Translations under genes and position numbers: made by a program
Notes under the pieces: generated by a model
The model's input: only the letters and a program-made list of their open reading frames with translations
Told to the model about the DNA's origin: nothing
Databases searched by the model: none
In this document: piece by piece, positions 48,834 to 64,000 of the stretch
How the letters are laid out: the number at the start of each line of letters is the position of its first letter
Position numbering within the stretch: the stretch's first letter is position 1
Origin: Distichodus sexfasciatus
Lineage: Eukaryota > Chordata > Actinopteri > Characiformes > Distichodontidae
DNA length: 64,000 nt
NCBI GenBank assembly: GCA_032718565.1
Contig: JAVGVS010000023.1
Span: 4,181,548-4,245,547, forward strand
Reading direction: 5' to 3'

Positions 48834-49806
48834 ATGGAGTTCATCATCTTTTCTCTCTTAAATCTTAATGGTCATCCACTAGTTTGACTTTAATGTGTAA
48901 CATGTTGCTTCTTAACATGTTGCTTCTTTATTTATCTTATCCTTCAATTTTATTATTGCCTTCTCCTTATGCTGGAGACATTTCTAAGAGCACTTTACCA
49001 CACGCACAGAAAACCAGAAATGGAAAAGTCACAGTTTTTGCCTAACCCCTAAGCCTACTGACGTAAGTTCAGTGACTGCCAATGTAGCAGTTAATGGTTA
49101 CAAACCACAGTAGTAGCAAGTGGAAAATAAGTGTATTTTTGAGCAACTTAAAGAGGTTTAATGTAGGTCATTTTCACCAGGATATGCATTCCTTTTAACT
49201 CGGGTACAATCTTAGAAAGGCACTTTCTAGAGTGGAATTATATTTCATTTCCACTTCAAATGGCAAATACAGACAAATCAAAAACTGACTTTTACTACCA
49301 GATTTGTCACTTTGCACAATGTGTGATCCACTTTTTTTTTGCCTTGGGTAGTGTTAGTTTAGAACCTTTGAGCCCACCGTTGGCCCCTGAGCAAAATCCT
49401 TATCCCCAAGTTGCTCCAGGTTAATGGATGTTGCTCTGGATAAACGCTTCTGCTAAACGCCATAAAGGTACAAGTTGACCGTTATTTTTGCTGTGTGTAT
49501 GAAGGGTTTAAATCCCCTGTGAATTTTGTTGGTCAATACTACTTCATATTTCAAGTACACTGTAAGCTTATTTATTGCTTGTTAAACGTATTAGCTTAGT
49601 TAAAGTGTCACTTACTGTGTCACTAACGGTAACCTTTAATTATGGTAATGACACACAACGGCACCATTTAGATTAGCTGCGTATTTTATGAAGGAAAATG
49701 ATCAGTACTGTAACTAAAAATCTGGGCAAATTGTTTTATGTGAAATGTGTTCTTGCTTTCTGAATGTTTGTTGTATGGTAAATAAATTATTTATTCATGT
49801 AATTTA
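48834..49806 (+). other. slc9a3 3' UTR with polyadenylation signal
   Basis: Non-coding, AT-rich sequence following the slc9a3 stop. The first convincing polyadenylation signal, AATAAA, is at 49781-49786, followed by a T-rich stretch. A reverse-oriented copy of the dispersed AATTACAGGG repeat lies at about 49368-49475 within it. Confidence 0.55.
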
Positions 49807-51459
49807 ATGTTTTTCCTGGTGTGGGAATATTTAAAGCTCCACAGAAATATATATATATATATATACTGTTCATCATTATTTCATATTAACAAAGGGAAAA
49901 TTGCAAAGTCAGAAATCAGCTCTTGAGAAGAAGAAATTAACAATTGCACACATCTGTATACATACTATATATTTTTTAATTAACATATGGACAATTAAAT
50001 ACAATAAAACAAAAAGGAAAGGCTCAACGAAGGACTGGGAGGAAAACAGTTAAGACAAAACCTAAACATAATTGAAAAACTAGGCTGTTCCATAATCAGG
50101 CAATGATAAGCATTGTGCACTATGACCAAAAGAAAAATGATGTGATAACCATTATTTTTTAAGTGGACTATGCACCATCTGGTGCATCTGTATAGAGATT
50201 TCATGAAATCCCTTCGGGAAGAGCAGGAACTGACATGGCAGTACAGAGCTTGAACACTGCTCAGATTGAAAAACACATTTTTTGATCAAAAAGACTAGAA
50301 TTGGACTCAGGTGGCAATCACACAGAAATGAATGGATTACTGTTACAACTGAAATTGTCTATAAACGTCAAGTTGCTGTTAAATTAAATCTTAATTAATC
50401 AAGTGAAAATGGAGGCATTGCAGCTCTGTAGCGCTACTTTATTTGAAGACAATTTCCCTTTTAAGAATATAACTTCAGTAACCAGCTATAACTGTAAAAA
50501 GTCTCGAATAACTGCCATGATTATTGCTATTTTGTCCCAAAAAATCAAAGAAAGATTTCACACCTAGACCAGTCAGCAAGTAAACTTGGTTATGCCATGT
50601 CAAGTGCCCTGAACTCCAACAACACAGACGCTTCTGAAAATTTGGTCCTGACACAATGTAATCTGGCAAACCAAGTGTATTGGCCTGTTGTTGGCAAACA
50701 GCTAAACAGATATGATAGCAGACACACATTATACAGTATATTCTGAATCTAAAGAGACTCGGCTCAAACATAGAAGCTTGTTGTGCCCTTTGTCCATTTC
50801 AAAAGGTTTTTTGTCCTTTATTTACTAGTTTGAGATCAGCACCATCAAGAAAGGCACTTTCCACAGACAAAACTCCTCTTCGGGTGAACCCTCAATTGCA
50901 GCAAATGTTAGAGACATTAAAGACAACCCCCCACAAAAAAAATCTGACAAGGTTGGGTGAGTTGTTACATTGTACCACAGCAATTAAAAACTGACTTTGC
51001 AAGGCCAAGTTTGCACATTTTCATGCCTGAAATCTATGCAATGTCACATTTATTTTATGCAAAAACAAATACGTTATGTGAGGAAAAACTGGAGGATTCA
51101 TCCTTTTTGGTGATCACATGCCTCAAAACAATTTCATTACCATAAGATCATGTGGTGATCCTTAAAACCAACAGTAAAAAAAACAAACAAACACTCGCAC
51201 ACAAAACAAAAATCTAAAGGTCAACAGTTAATTGCAGTTTTAGTTTTTTTTTTCTTATTAGACACTCGCTATTAATATTAATCTTATATTATCTCGTATC
51301 TCTCATAGACTTTGTTAGCAAAAATAAGTGGTGTGCATTACACAGATCCATTGTTTAAATATACAAATATACTTCTGCTCTGAATTAAAAATGAGCCAAG
51401 GCATCCATAGTCCAGCTGTTTTGCTTTTATCATTTTTTTAAGCACGGGGATTGGGGGGG
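49807..51459. other. Spacer downstream of slc9a3, nothing recognised
   Basis: A short AT run (about 49846-49865) and AT-rich unique sequence. It may include distal ago3 3' UTR on the minus strand. Confidence 0.35.
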
Positions 51460-51730
51460 GCGTGCAGTTGGTGGAGTGAACTACGTCACAGTTTATGCTC
51501 CGCCCTAACGTCAATTGCTCCGCCCCCTCCCGCATGAAATGCCCCGCCTACCGGGCTCTAGCAGCTCTTTCTTTTTCCGTGGCAACTCGAGTAGTTAGAA
51601 TTTGTACAGGTCTACTACACAACGCTTGTATCACGGAGGGACAAACAGAACAAGAAGGATAAGATCTCTACAGTCACACGTGCATAAGTGCATGCCCTAC
51701 TGACCTATTCGTTTTGTGTTTTCTCATCTT
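51460..51730 (+). promoter_or_regulatory. GC-box/CRE-rich promoter-like patch with a TOP-like pyrimidine tract
   Basis: An abrupt GC-rich patch in AT-rich surroundings. It contains several Sp1-like boxes (CTCCGCCC, CTCCGCCCCC, CCCCGCC), CRE-like ACGTCAC and AACGTCA, and a 14-nt pyrimidine run CTCTTTCTTTTTCC at 51565-51578, like the start of 5'-TOP mRNAs. The plus-strand orientation is opposite to ago3. It could be a real promoter of an unrecognised transcript or a transposon-derived patch. Confidence 0.35.
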
Positions 51731-51785
51731 TCAAGTAAAACGAAATGCTGGTAGCGCCAGAGACGTAACAGTTCTGCTCAAACGG

Positions 51786-52115
51786 ATGGGAACGTTGGGT
51801 TTTCACAGTGGTGCGCAGCTCAAGCCGGCTCAAGTCCAAAATAAATGTGCTTTAAGTAAGATGGTAGAGTTGGTCCATTGTTCACACCAAAAAAACTTCC
51901 ATAAGGACTACATTGGTATGAGAGAACGTCGTTTAAGAGACGTAACGAAGGTGGCACGGCTTTTCGTGGAGCAACTAGGGGACAAGTGCGGTACTTTGTC
52001 GCTTGGCTTGAAGAGCCTACGACGCGGCCCACAATGGCACACATTTCTACTTATTACCGTGTGTGTAAAGGGTCCAGTGATCAGATTTTGGGACTTGGAG
52101 TGGACTGAGAATTGA
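51786..52115 (+). CDS. Unrecognised small ORF downstream of the 51.5-kb promoter-like patch
   Basis: From the first in-frame ATG the ORF encodes about 109 aa starting MGTLGFHSGAQLK and ending WDLEWTEN; it is open a further 72 nt upstream without an ATG. It has a basic middle section (MRERRLRDVTKVARL) and no motif I recognise. A short upstream ORF begins in GCATGCCC near 51690. An AATAAA lies near 52368, so promoter, ORF and poly(A) signal form a plausible 0.8-kb transcript. It may equally be chance open frame or non-coding RNA; coding status is unproven. Confidence 0.2.
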   Translation: MGTLGFHSGAQLKPAQVQNKCALSKMVELVHCSHQKNFHKDYIGMRERRLRDVTKVARLFVEQLGDKCGTLSLGLKSLRRGPQWHTFLLITVCVKGPVIRFWDLEWTEN

Positions 52116-52814
52116 GCATTTTACTAAACGTTCCTTTATAGGAGGCTCAGCTGCTCTGGGCCCATTACAGAGACTTCTGAATTTCATTTTTAGAGCGTTT
52201 GAAACCTCCAAAACATGTTTCTTTTTAAAAAACAACCAAAAAACCCCAAAACCATAGCTCACGTCTAAAACTGCATTACATTTATCTTAAAAGTACAAGT
52301 TAAAACTACAACGCAAGGCATTTTTATTGTGGGTCACATCAATTGCAACACGATTTGTTGACAGTGAATAATAAAAGGTCCCTGACATGAGATTCTTGCT
52401 CGGAAGATTTTTTCTTAATATTTTTCATGAGTTCTTTGGAAGATTCGGTTTAGTGTAATGTTAAAGTTAAAACTTGAAGAGAGCAAGGTAATAATGATAA
52501 ATAGTATTATTAATATGGTGCTCAAAGGTGTTACAGGACGTCTTCCGCCCGATTTTCTTGAACAATCAGATATCATTCAAATACGTGAGTTCAAGTGATC
52601 CCTACATGATTAGATAAGAGGAAGATGTAAACTTTTTTTTTGATCCAGGAATGAACATGCTTCTCGTTCTGTCTGGTTTTGATTAAAGGGACACGTCACC
52701 TGGATTTCACCGCATTTTTTAAACACATCAACTCGTCACAACGGTCGGTGAAACAGTTTTACAAGCTGCACTACACAAGGCTTTATAAGTTGCTTGCTGA
52801 AACACTCCACACAA

Positions 52815-52817
<3 letters not shown>

Positions 52818-52853
<36 letters not shown>
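52818..52853. repeat. (AC)n microsatellite
   Basis: Perfect AC run, downstream of ago3 and of the 51.5-kb patch; a second short run lies at about 52910-52922. Confidence 0.9.
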
Positions 52854-52855
<2 letters not shown>

Positions 52856-53299
52856 TTCGTGAAAAGGGGAACACGAGACCAGACTTTCCGATTCCCAAAA
52901 TGACAGCACCACACACACACACACCTCTTTAGCACCTTGGGTATTCAGCCCAAATCTGAGTGCAGTAGAATTGGCGTCATTCCTCGCCTCGGCTTTTCCT
53001 ACACAGACTCTTCGTCACTGTATTATGTGTACTAGCAGCTCCTCTGAACCCGTCTACTGAGATTCGAGGATACAGGGCAAGCACAGTATTGCACTCGGCT
53101 TTTAAGCGGGACCGCGGTGCGAACTCCGCTCTCTGTCTCTCTCTCTCATGGCTAACCCTATATACTGAGGCACGTCGGTTCGATCTGCAAGGGGGAAACT
53201 TGTTCGAGGCCTTGCTGACTTTGAGAATAAAGAGCATCTGCTGCTTTAGAACGTCTTTTTTTTACTTGCTGTTTCGGACTTCTGGACAAAACATTTCTT

Positions 53300-55738
53300 A
53301 AGCCTCAACAACAATCAGTAGAATCGTACTTAAAGACAGCAAACTGAGGTTTCTAGAAAGGTTCTGCTCTTGCCACAATTCTGAAAGAGACTACAATGCG
53401 TTGCTACAAAGGATGTGGCGTAAACTGCCTGTGTAACATTGTACCAAAGTGTGTAACTACACTACAGTAAGGGCAAGAGAACAGACAAGTCTAAATCCAA
53501 CAATAAGTCCAGAATGGTTACACAATGCTTGGAGCGCCACGTTTCATTACGGGCAAAATGCGCAAATGATTGATTTTTTTCCCAATGTTTAGTGGAATAG
53601 ATTGAACAAAAACCTCACAGCATCCAAAGAGCATAATATTAACTGTGTTTTTACATACATTTCATAAGCAATGTCAGCTTTTTTGACCCAACTATTCCTT
53701 TAAAAGGCAGATCCGGTAGATCAAAAACTAGTGTAAAACATTCATTATGCTAAATGCTTGTAGACTGACTTCATCTTTGTGGCAGTTTCTGCTCTTGCTC
53801 ACTGTCCCTGTGAGCCAAAAGATGAGATGAGAGAGAGTGGCTTCTAAGATTCAGCTTTGAAGGCATTGTTTAGGAACAAAGGGTGATCTCCTCAAAGATG
53901 TAAGAAGGATAAACAGATTCGTTTCACTGTTCAAAACCTTGAAAAACACTGCTTTATCAACCACTACAGTCCACGTTTAAATGGCACCAAACAAAAGAAT
54001 AGCTCCAGAACGGCCTGGATTTGTTTTAAAGGTGTTTCCAGGCACTTAAGTCACAAATCCCTGTGAATACGTGATTATCTGCGTCACACGACATATCTTC
54101 AAAAAAAAAGAAGCCTATCCATGTTGTGGAAAACGGTTTAACATAAAACTCTGCAATCTGGCCTCCTAACAAATCTGCTTGTCCTTACATTCCAAAAATA
54201 ACTCATGATCAGTCTTAAGTGGAGGAACAAACCCGACAATAAAGGTACACCAGAGCCATCTACGCTTGGCTTATTGCACTGAACGGCTTTTTGGATTGAG
54301 TTTGTCAAAATTCATAAGCAAAAGAGTGAGAAGTGTTCCGATAAGTGAAACTGATGTTATGTGGATGATTTAGAGTTGCACTATTTACAGCTGTACGATA
54401 AAAAGACATTCCCACGTTCCTAGACTTTAAAATGTGCACAAACATTCTGTATTTGGTCAGTAACTGTCGGACACCACAAGTACCCCCGTCCGTCTGAAGA
54501 GAAATCTTTCACCAACACCTAGGTTGAGTTTAACCCATGTTCTTAGTTTGTACTTTGAGAGGGGGGAAAAAAAACCCTATTCCTAGCTAATATGTCACCC
54601 CGCTTACGCAGAAGAGGTGGAGGAACGGAGGTGAGCTGATCATAAACCAATGCCAAGGTGAAACGATTAAGCAGGCAGTGCGTGGATACACATTTAAGGT
54701 GGCTCTGTTTTTGTAACGAAAGATGACGTAGGACCTTCCGAGTCACCTCAGGACAAAGATGACAAGGAGAAGTAGATTAGAGGAAGAAAACTGATCCAGT
54801 ATCAGGCCTGTCCACTGATCAAAGAAGAACTGAGGCACCTAAAAATGGATAAATGCGGGCCAAGCATAAAGACTTTTTGAGCAGTGGATGACAGAGGTGC
54901 ATCGTTTCGTTGAGCAACTTTGCCTCCAAAACATCGGAAGGGTTGCCAGCCCTTGGTTCTGGAGACCTTGAGTCTGCACAGATTTGGTATTTCCAAAGCA
55001 CCAGAAGGTACTCAAATCAGAGCAGAGCAGGATGTCCAAGAAGGGCAACATTGAGATAATATGGTGATTATGAGATGCTTATACGTCACAAGCACGGTCA
55101 ATCATTTCTGTCTAGTAACAACACATAATAACTTTGGCAGTGACGGAGAGGCAGCTTCACACATCGGAACCCAAATTTAAACGACAGCATGTTGGCTTTA
55201 GTCTATGATTAGTTAAAAAGGGTTCAGAACCGAGATGTGACGGCATACATGGTGCCATTGCGCCCTCTAGTGGTGATCTTCAAGTAAGCTGTCTTTTACA
55301 GACGAAAAAACAAAGCATTGCACCATCAATACCATAATTCGAATTCACCAAATTTGAGCTGACAAACCTAAAACGGACTCCACGCGGTAAAAAACACAGA
55401 CAGAGACGAACTCGGCGCTAATAAATAACAGTGCAACCGCCGCACCTCTTTCTCGTCGAGAAGCAGAAAATTAAGGAGTGAGTTTCTTCACAGAAAAAAA
55501 AAATAAAATTAAAAAAAATAAAAGACTGGCTGTGGCCCTCCCCTTACCTCCCCGTGCTATTGCATAACAGTGTTATAGTCCTCCCCCTCGCACCGATTTT
55601 AGTTTACGTTTGGTTCGTTTTAGCAGCAGGGCGGGCGTGATTGGTCGCCAGCGAGATCGGGAGATGGAGCTTCTTCCCCCAGGGCTCAGTGCAGGACGCT
55701 GAGTGGCCAGCAAGGCGAACGCTAGCGAGGCGTAGGGG
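53300..55738 (-). other. Probable start of the ago3 3' UTR
   Basis: Non-coding sequence immediately downstream of the ago3 stop, with no other gene in it. Vertebrate AGO3 genes usually have multi-kilobase 3' UTRs. I could not fix the poly(A) site; minus-strand AATAAA candidates occur further left, for example TTTATT (plus strand) at 52321-52326. The limit given here is arbitrary. Confidence 0.3.
55260..55273 (-). promoter_or_regulatory. CTCF core motif, full consensus match, minus strand
   Basis: Reading the minus strand gives CCACTAGAGGGCGC, which fits every position of CCASYAGRKGGCRS. It lies about 470 bp beyond the ago3 stop codon. Occupancy cannot be told from sequence. Confidence 0.45.
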
Positions 55739-61508
<5,770 letters not shown>

Positions 61509-61823
61509 CTGTGTGAAGACAGAAAAAAGACATGATCGGTTTTATTTATGAGACAAATGTGAACGGATGAACTTGAAGAAGACTGAAGACACAGAGGGTT
61601 GTGTGTCAGAATAACGAGCAAAACAAAACACAACTAGAAGCATATTGACGTCATGGTAATTTTTACGAATAAGGAGACTTACATTTACCTCAAATTTGTG
61701 CATGTGCACATTAACGTTAACTAATGCCTTCCATTACTAATTTGATTATAATCAACATATGACCATTAAAGCAATGACCAAAATGTTAAAAACAACGGGG
61801 AGGCACCTGGGCTATGATGAGGC

Positions 61824-62769
61824 CTAGGGGTGGGCGATATGGCATAAAAATAATATCGCAATATTTTTAAGCTATATCATGATACACGATATATATCTCA
61901 ATACCTTAATTTCCTCTAAATCACTGTATAAATGATAAATTTGACCTGGTGTTGCGTAAAATGACACCAATATAATGAATTTAGCCAAAGTCTAACACAG
62001 TAAATGCTTTTATTTTAAACCAAAGTATAATATAGCAAACTTTATACTTTATATTGGGGACAGACAAGCGGGCAAGGGGAGCCATTGATTGCGTACTTAT
62101 TTAACGTGTAAGACCTAACTATTAAATTATAATTATAAGTTCGATAAACTATAACTTGTGTTTAACCTACCTGCTGCCGTTTCTCTTTCTCTGAAACTGC
62201 CTATACCCCGCTCCCAAACTACCAAACCCCGCCCCTTTCAAACCACGTGCGCAGAAATCTCACTCAAGCAAAAAAGCCGCTCGTCGGTAATCTACTTTGC
62301 GCGTGAGGACATTTAACACATTGAGAGGAAAAAAGATATTGGAGAGAGGAAAAATACAGTTGGCCCGCAATATTATCACAACCGCGCGCTCTATTCTTAA
62401 TTTTGTGCTCGCGAGTTTCACATTTGCGCTCGCGACTTTGAAATTTTACGCCCGTGAAATTTTTGCGGCAAGCCATTTTGCGCGCTCTAGTTTTGGCATT
62501 GATGTGACGCCATAGGCAGGGGAGCGAGCACAGAAGCGAAACACGAGAGCGGTACAAAACGCGCATGCGCTAGTTGTTTTCTGGATGGGCGGGGGAGCGA
62601 ACTGTCTGCTTTGACGGGGCAGAAAAGCAAAACTCGAAAGCGAAGTACATGCTGTCTGTTTAACAATGTTAGGATTTATACTCGATAGTCACGATATAGT
62701 CATTTACTACATTGCACGTGGAGCAAGCTGAGATACATCGAGTATATTCGATATATTGCCCACCCCTAG
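61824..62769. mobile_element. DNA element with GGGTGGGCGATAT ends in the ago3 5'-side intron
   Basis: Left end CTAGGGGTGGGCGATATGGC; right end GATATATTGCCCACCCCTAG, its inverse. The interior includes a CpG-rich stretch (62,360-62,620). No matching duplication was seen at the ends. Its right part is repeated in inverted orientation just outside at 62788-62924. Confidence 0.65.
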
Positions 62770-62787
62770 TGGAATATACTTCATATA

Positions 62788-62924
62788 TCTCGGCTTGTTC
62801 CTAGTGGGTGACATAGTAAATGACTATATTGCGAATATTAAGTACAAATTCTCAGAGTCATTTTAAACAGACAGCATGTACTTCATTTTCCAGTTTCACT
62901 TCTCCGCCCTCTCAAAGCAGACAG
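62788..62924. repeat. Inverted copy of the right part of the neighbouring element
   Basis: This stretch is the approximate reverse complement of 62602-62733; shared blocks include AAACAGACAGCATGTACTTC and TAGTAAATGACTATAT. The two arms and about 54 bp of spacer form a long imperfect hairpin. It is best read as a second, truncated insertion of the same family in opposite orientation. Confidence 0.65.
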
Positions 62925-63402
62925 GTCACTCCGTGAACTCCAGAACACTCTTCTAGCACATGCATGTTTTGTTGGAGGAAGTGGAGGAAAGCGAAAGCGC
63001 AGAAAGAGAAGTCAATATCCACACGATTTCAGAGACATTAATTGGAAATGGAAGCGGATCACTTGGTTCTGAAGAAAAACAGCACTGGTTCTTTTATTCT
63101 GTGCACAAAACAGACGTAAATGCGAACACACGCATAAATGACATTCTTCGCAGTGTAAACGCGGTGTGTGTGAGCTTTCGCGACTCTCATGTGGAACACC
63201 AGCACTCGCAAAAATGCTCCAGTTCAGTCAAATCTGCCCCTTTATTACAGGCAGAACTCATATTTTAGCTGATAAACTACAACCACCAGCACTCTACTCA
63301 CAATACAGATATTTCTTTGATATTTTCAGTGTTCCGGACGCACACCCATTGTGTTATTGTGACGCGGCTCCGAGTCATGCGCGAGGGAAGGTGGGAAATG
63401 TG

Positions 63403-63592
63403 GTTCTCACACTCCCATTCACACCTTATGGGGCAATTTAGATTTGCCAATTAACCTACGTGCATGCTTTTGTACTGTGGGAGGAAACCCACGTGAACAC
63501 GAACAAGGCCTCACAGCCAACCACAGGGATTGAACCCAGGACCTTCTCGCCGTGAGGCAGCAGCGCTAACCACTGCGCCACGGTGCCGCCCC
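63403..63592 (-). repeat. SINE copy (GGCGGCACGGTGGC family), 3'-truncated
   Basis: The reverse-oriented head is well kept (GCAGCGCTAACCACTGCGCC; ACGGTGCCGCCCC) with a B-box-like GGGATTGAACCCAGG. The tail half is missing. It lies in the ago3 intron at the right end of the window. Confidence 0.8.
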
Positions 63593-64000
63593 ACAATGCA
63601 ACTAACCATCAAATAGAAACCAAGTGTAAAAATTAAAGCACAATCTAAAGCATCAAACTGAAATTGGATATCAGTATTGTATTAGCACCTTGGTATTTAA
63701 TCACGATCACTTTTAAAGTGGCACATAAACACCAAAACAGTGTTGTAATAGGTGCTCCCTTTCAAGCGATGATAAATGATCTCAATGACGTCCTTTCCAC
63801 GTAATGCTACTTTGTAAAGCAACTGACCCAACTTCCTCCGATATCTCGACAAGCGAGCTAGTCGTGGATAAGAAGCAATACAGGATATTGCTGTAATCAG
63901 CGCAGGTAAACTCAATGTCTAATGAACTCATGATGTCGGAAACTGTTGATGCGAGAAAGACCTTCGTGGAGCTGTGCTTTAATTATTACCCAGGGATGCT

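Noticed and set aside
52728..52924. Cys/Val repeat frames on the minus strand
   Set aside because: Artefacts of the (AC)n microsatellite.
53089..53301. Possible solo LTR (TATATA, AATAAAG within about 100 bp)
   Set aside because: No flanking TG...CA ends, target duplication or second copy could be found.
63697..63915. 72-codon minus-strand frame considered as an upstream ago3 exon
   Set aside because: No Argonaute PAZ or linker motif and no suitable splice pattern.

Overview
This is a vertebrate, almost certainly teleost, nuclear window. It has intron-rich genes with GT-AG introns, AT-rich spacers, tRNA-derived SINEs, hAT-type and Tc1-type DNA elements, and proteins close to vertebrate orthologues. 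All gene models are hand-read: splice sites, reading phase and protein motifs were checked against remembered vertebrate families, with no alignment run.

Layout. (1) About 1-7.7 kb, minus strand: the 5' third of ddx6, a P-body RNA helicase; its 3' end lies off the left edge. (2) 12.3-20.8 kb, minus strand: complete lipe (hormone-sensitive lipase), 10 coding exons, 697 aa, with HGGG, GDSAGG and the Asp/His of the triad. (3) 22.8-24.4 kb: a GC-rich promoter-like zone with two CTCF-like motifs, then one zinc-finger-type coding exon on the plus strand resembling the start of hinfp; no further exon of that gene was found. (4) 24.4-36.2 kb: a gene-poor, AT-rich stretch holding a nearly intact Tc1 element and decayed retroelement pieces. 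(5) 36.2-49.8 kb, plus strand: slc9a3 (NHE3, Na+/H+ exchanger), 16 coding exons and 836 aa, plus a second, intact, phase-compatible first exon 5 kb upstream with its own TATA-like box. A 10-N assembly gap lies between the two first exons. (6) 51.4-52.4 kb: a promoter-like GC-rich patch with a pyrimidine tract and a small ORF of unknown nature. (7) 55.7-61.5 kb, minus strand: the C-terminal 517 aa of an Argonaute best matched to ago3, with the DEDH residues present; its N-terminal exons lie off the right edge.

Functional threads. DDX6 and AGO3 are both small-RNA silencing factors and sit at opposite ends of the window. LIPE and SLC9A3 are both protein kinase A targets in mammals. Here LIPE lacks the RRSVS-type phosphosite segment and NHE3 lacks the RRRS site, as far as I can read. 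The points most worth checking are the duplicated slc9a3 first exon, the shortened lipe regulatory loop, a Pro-to-Gln change in the NHE3 amiloride-region motif, the orphan hinfp-like exon and the unexplained promoter-like patch at 51.5 kb. At least four non-autonomous hAT-type elements with 8-bp target duplications are also visible.
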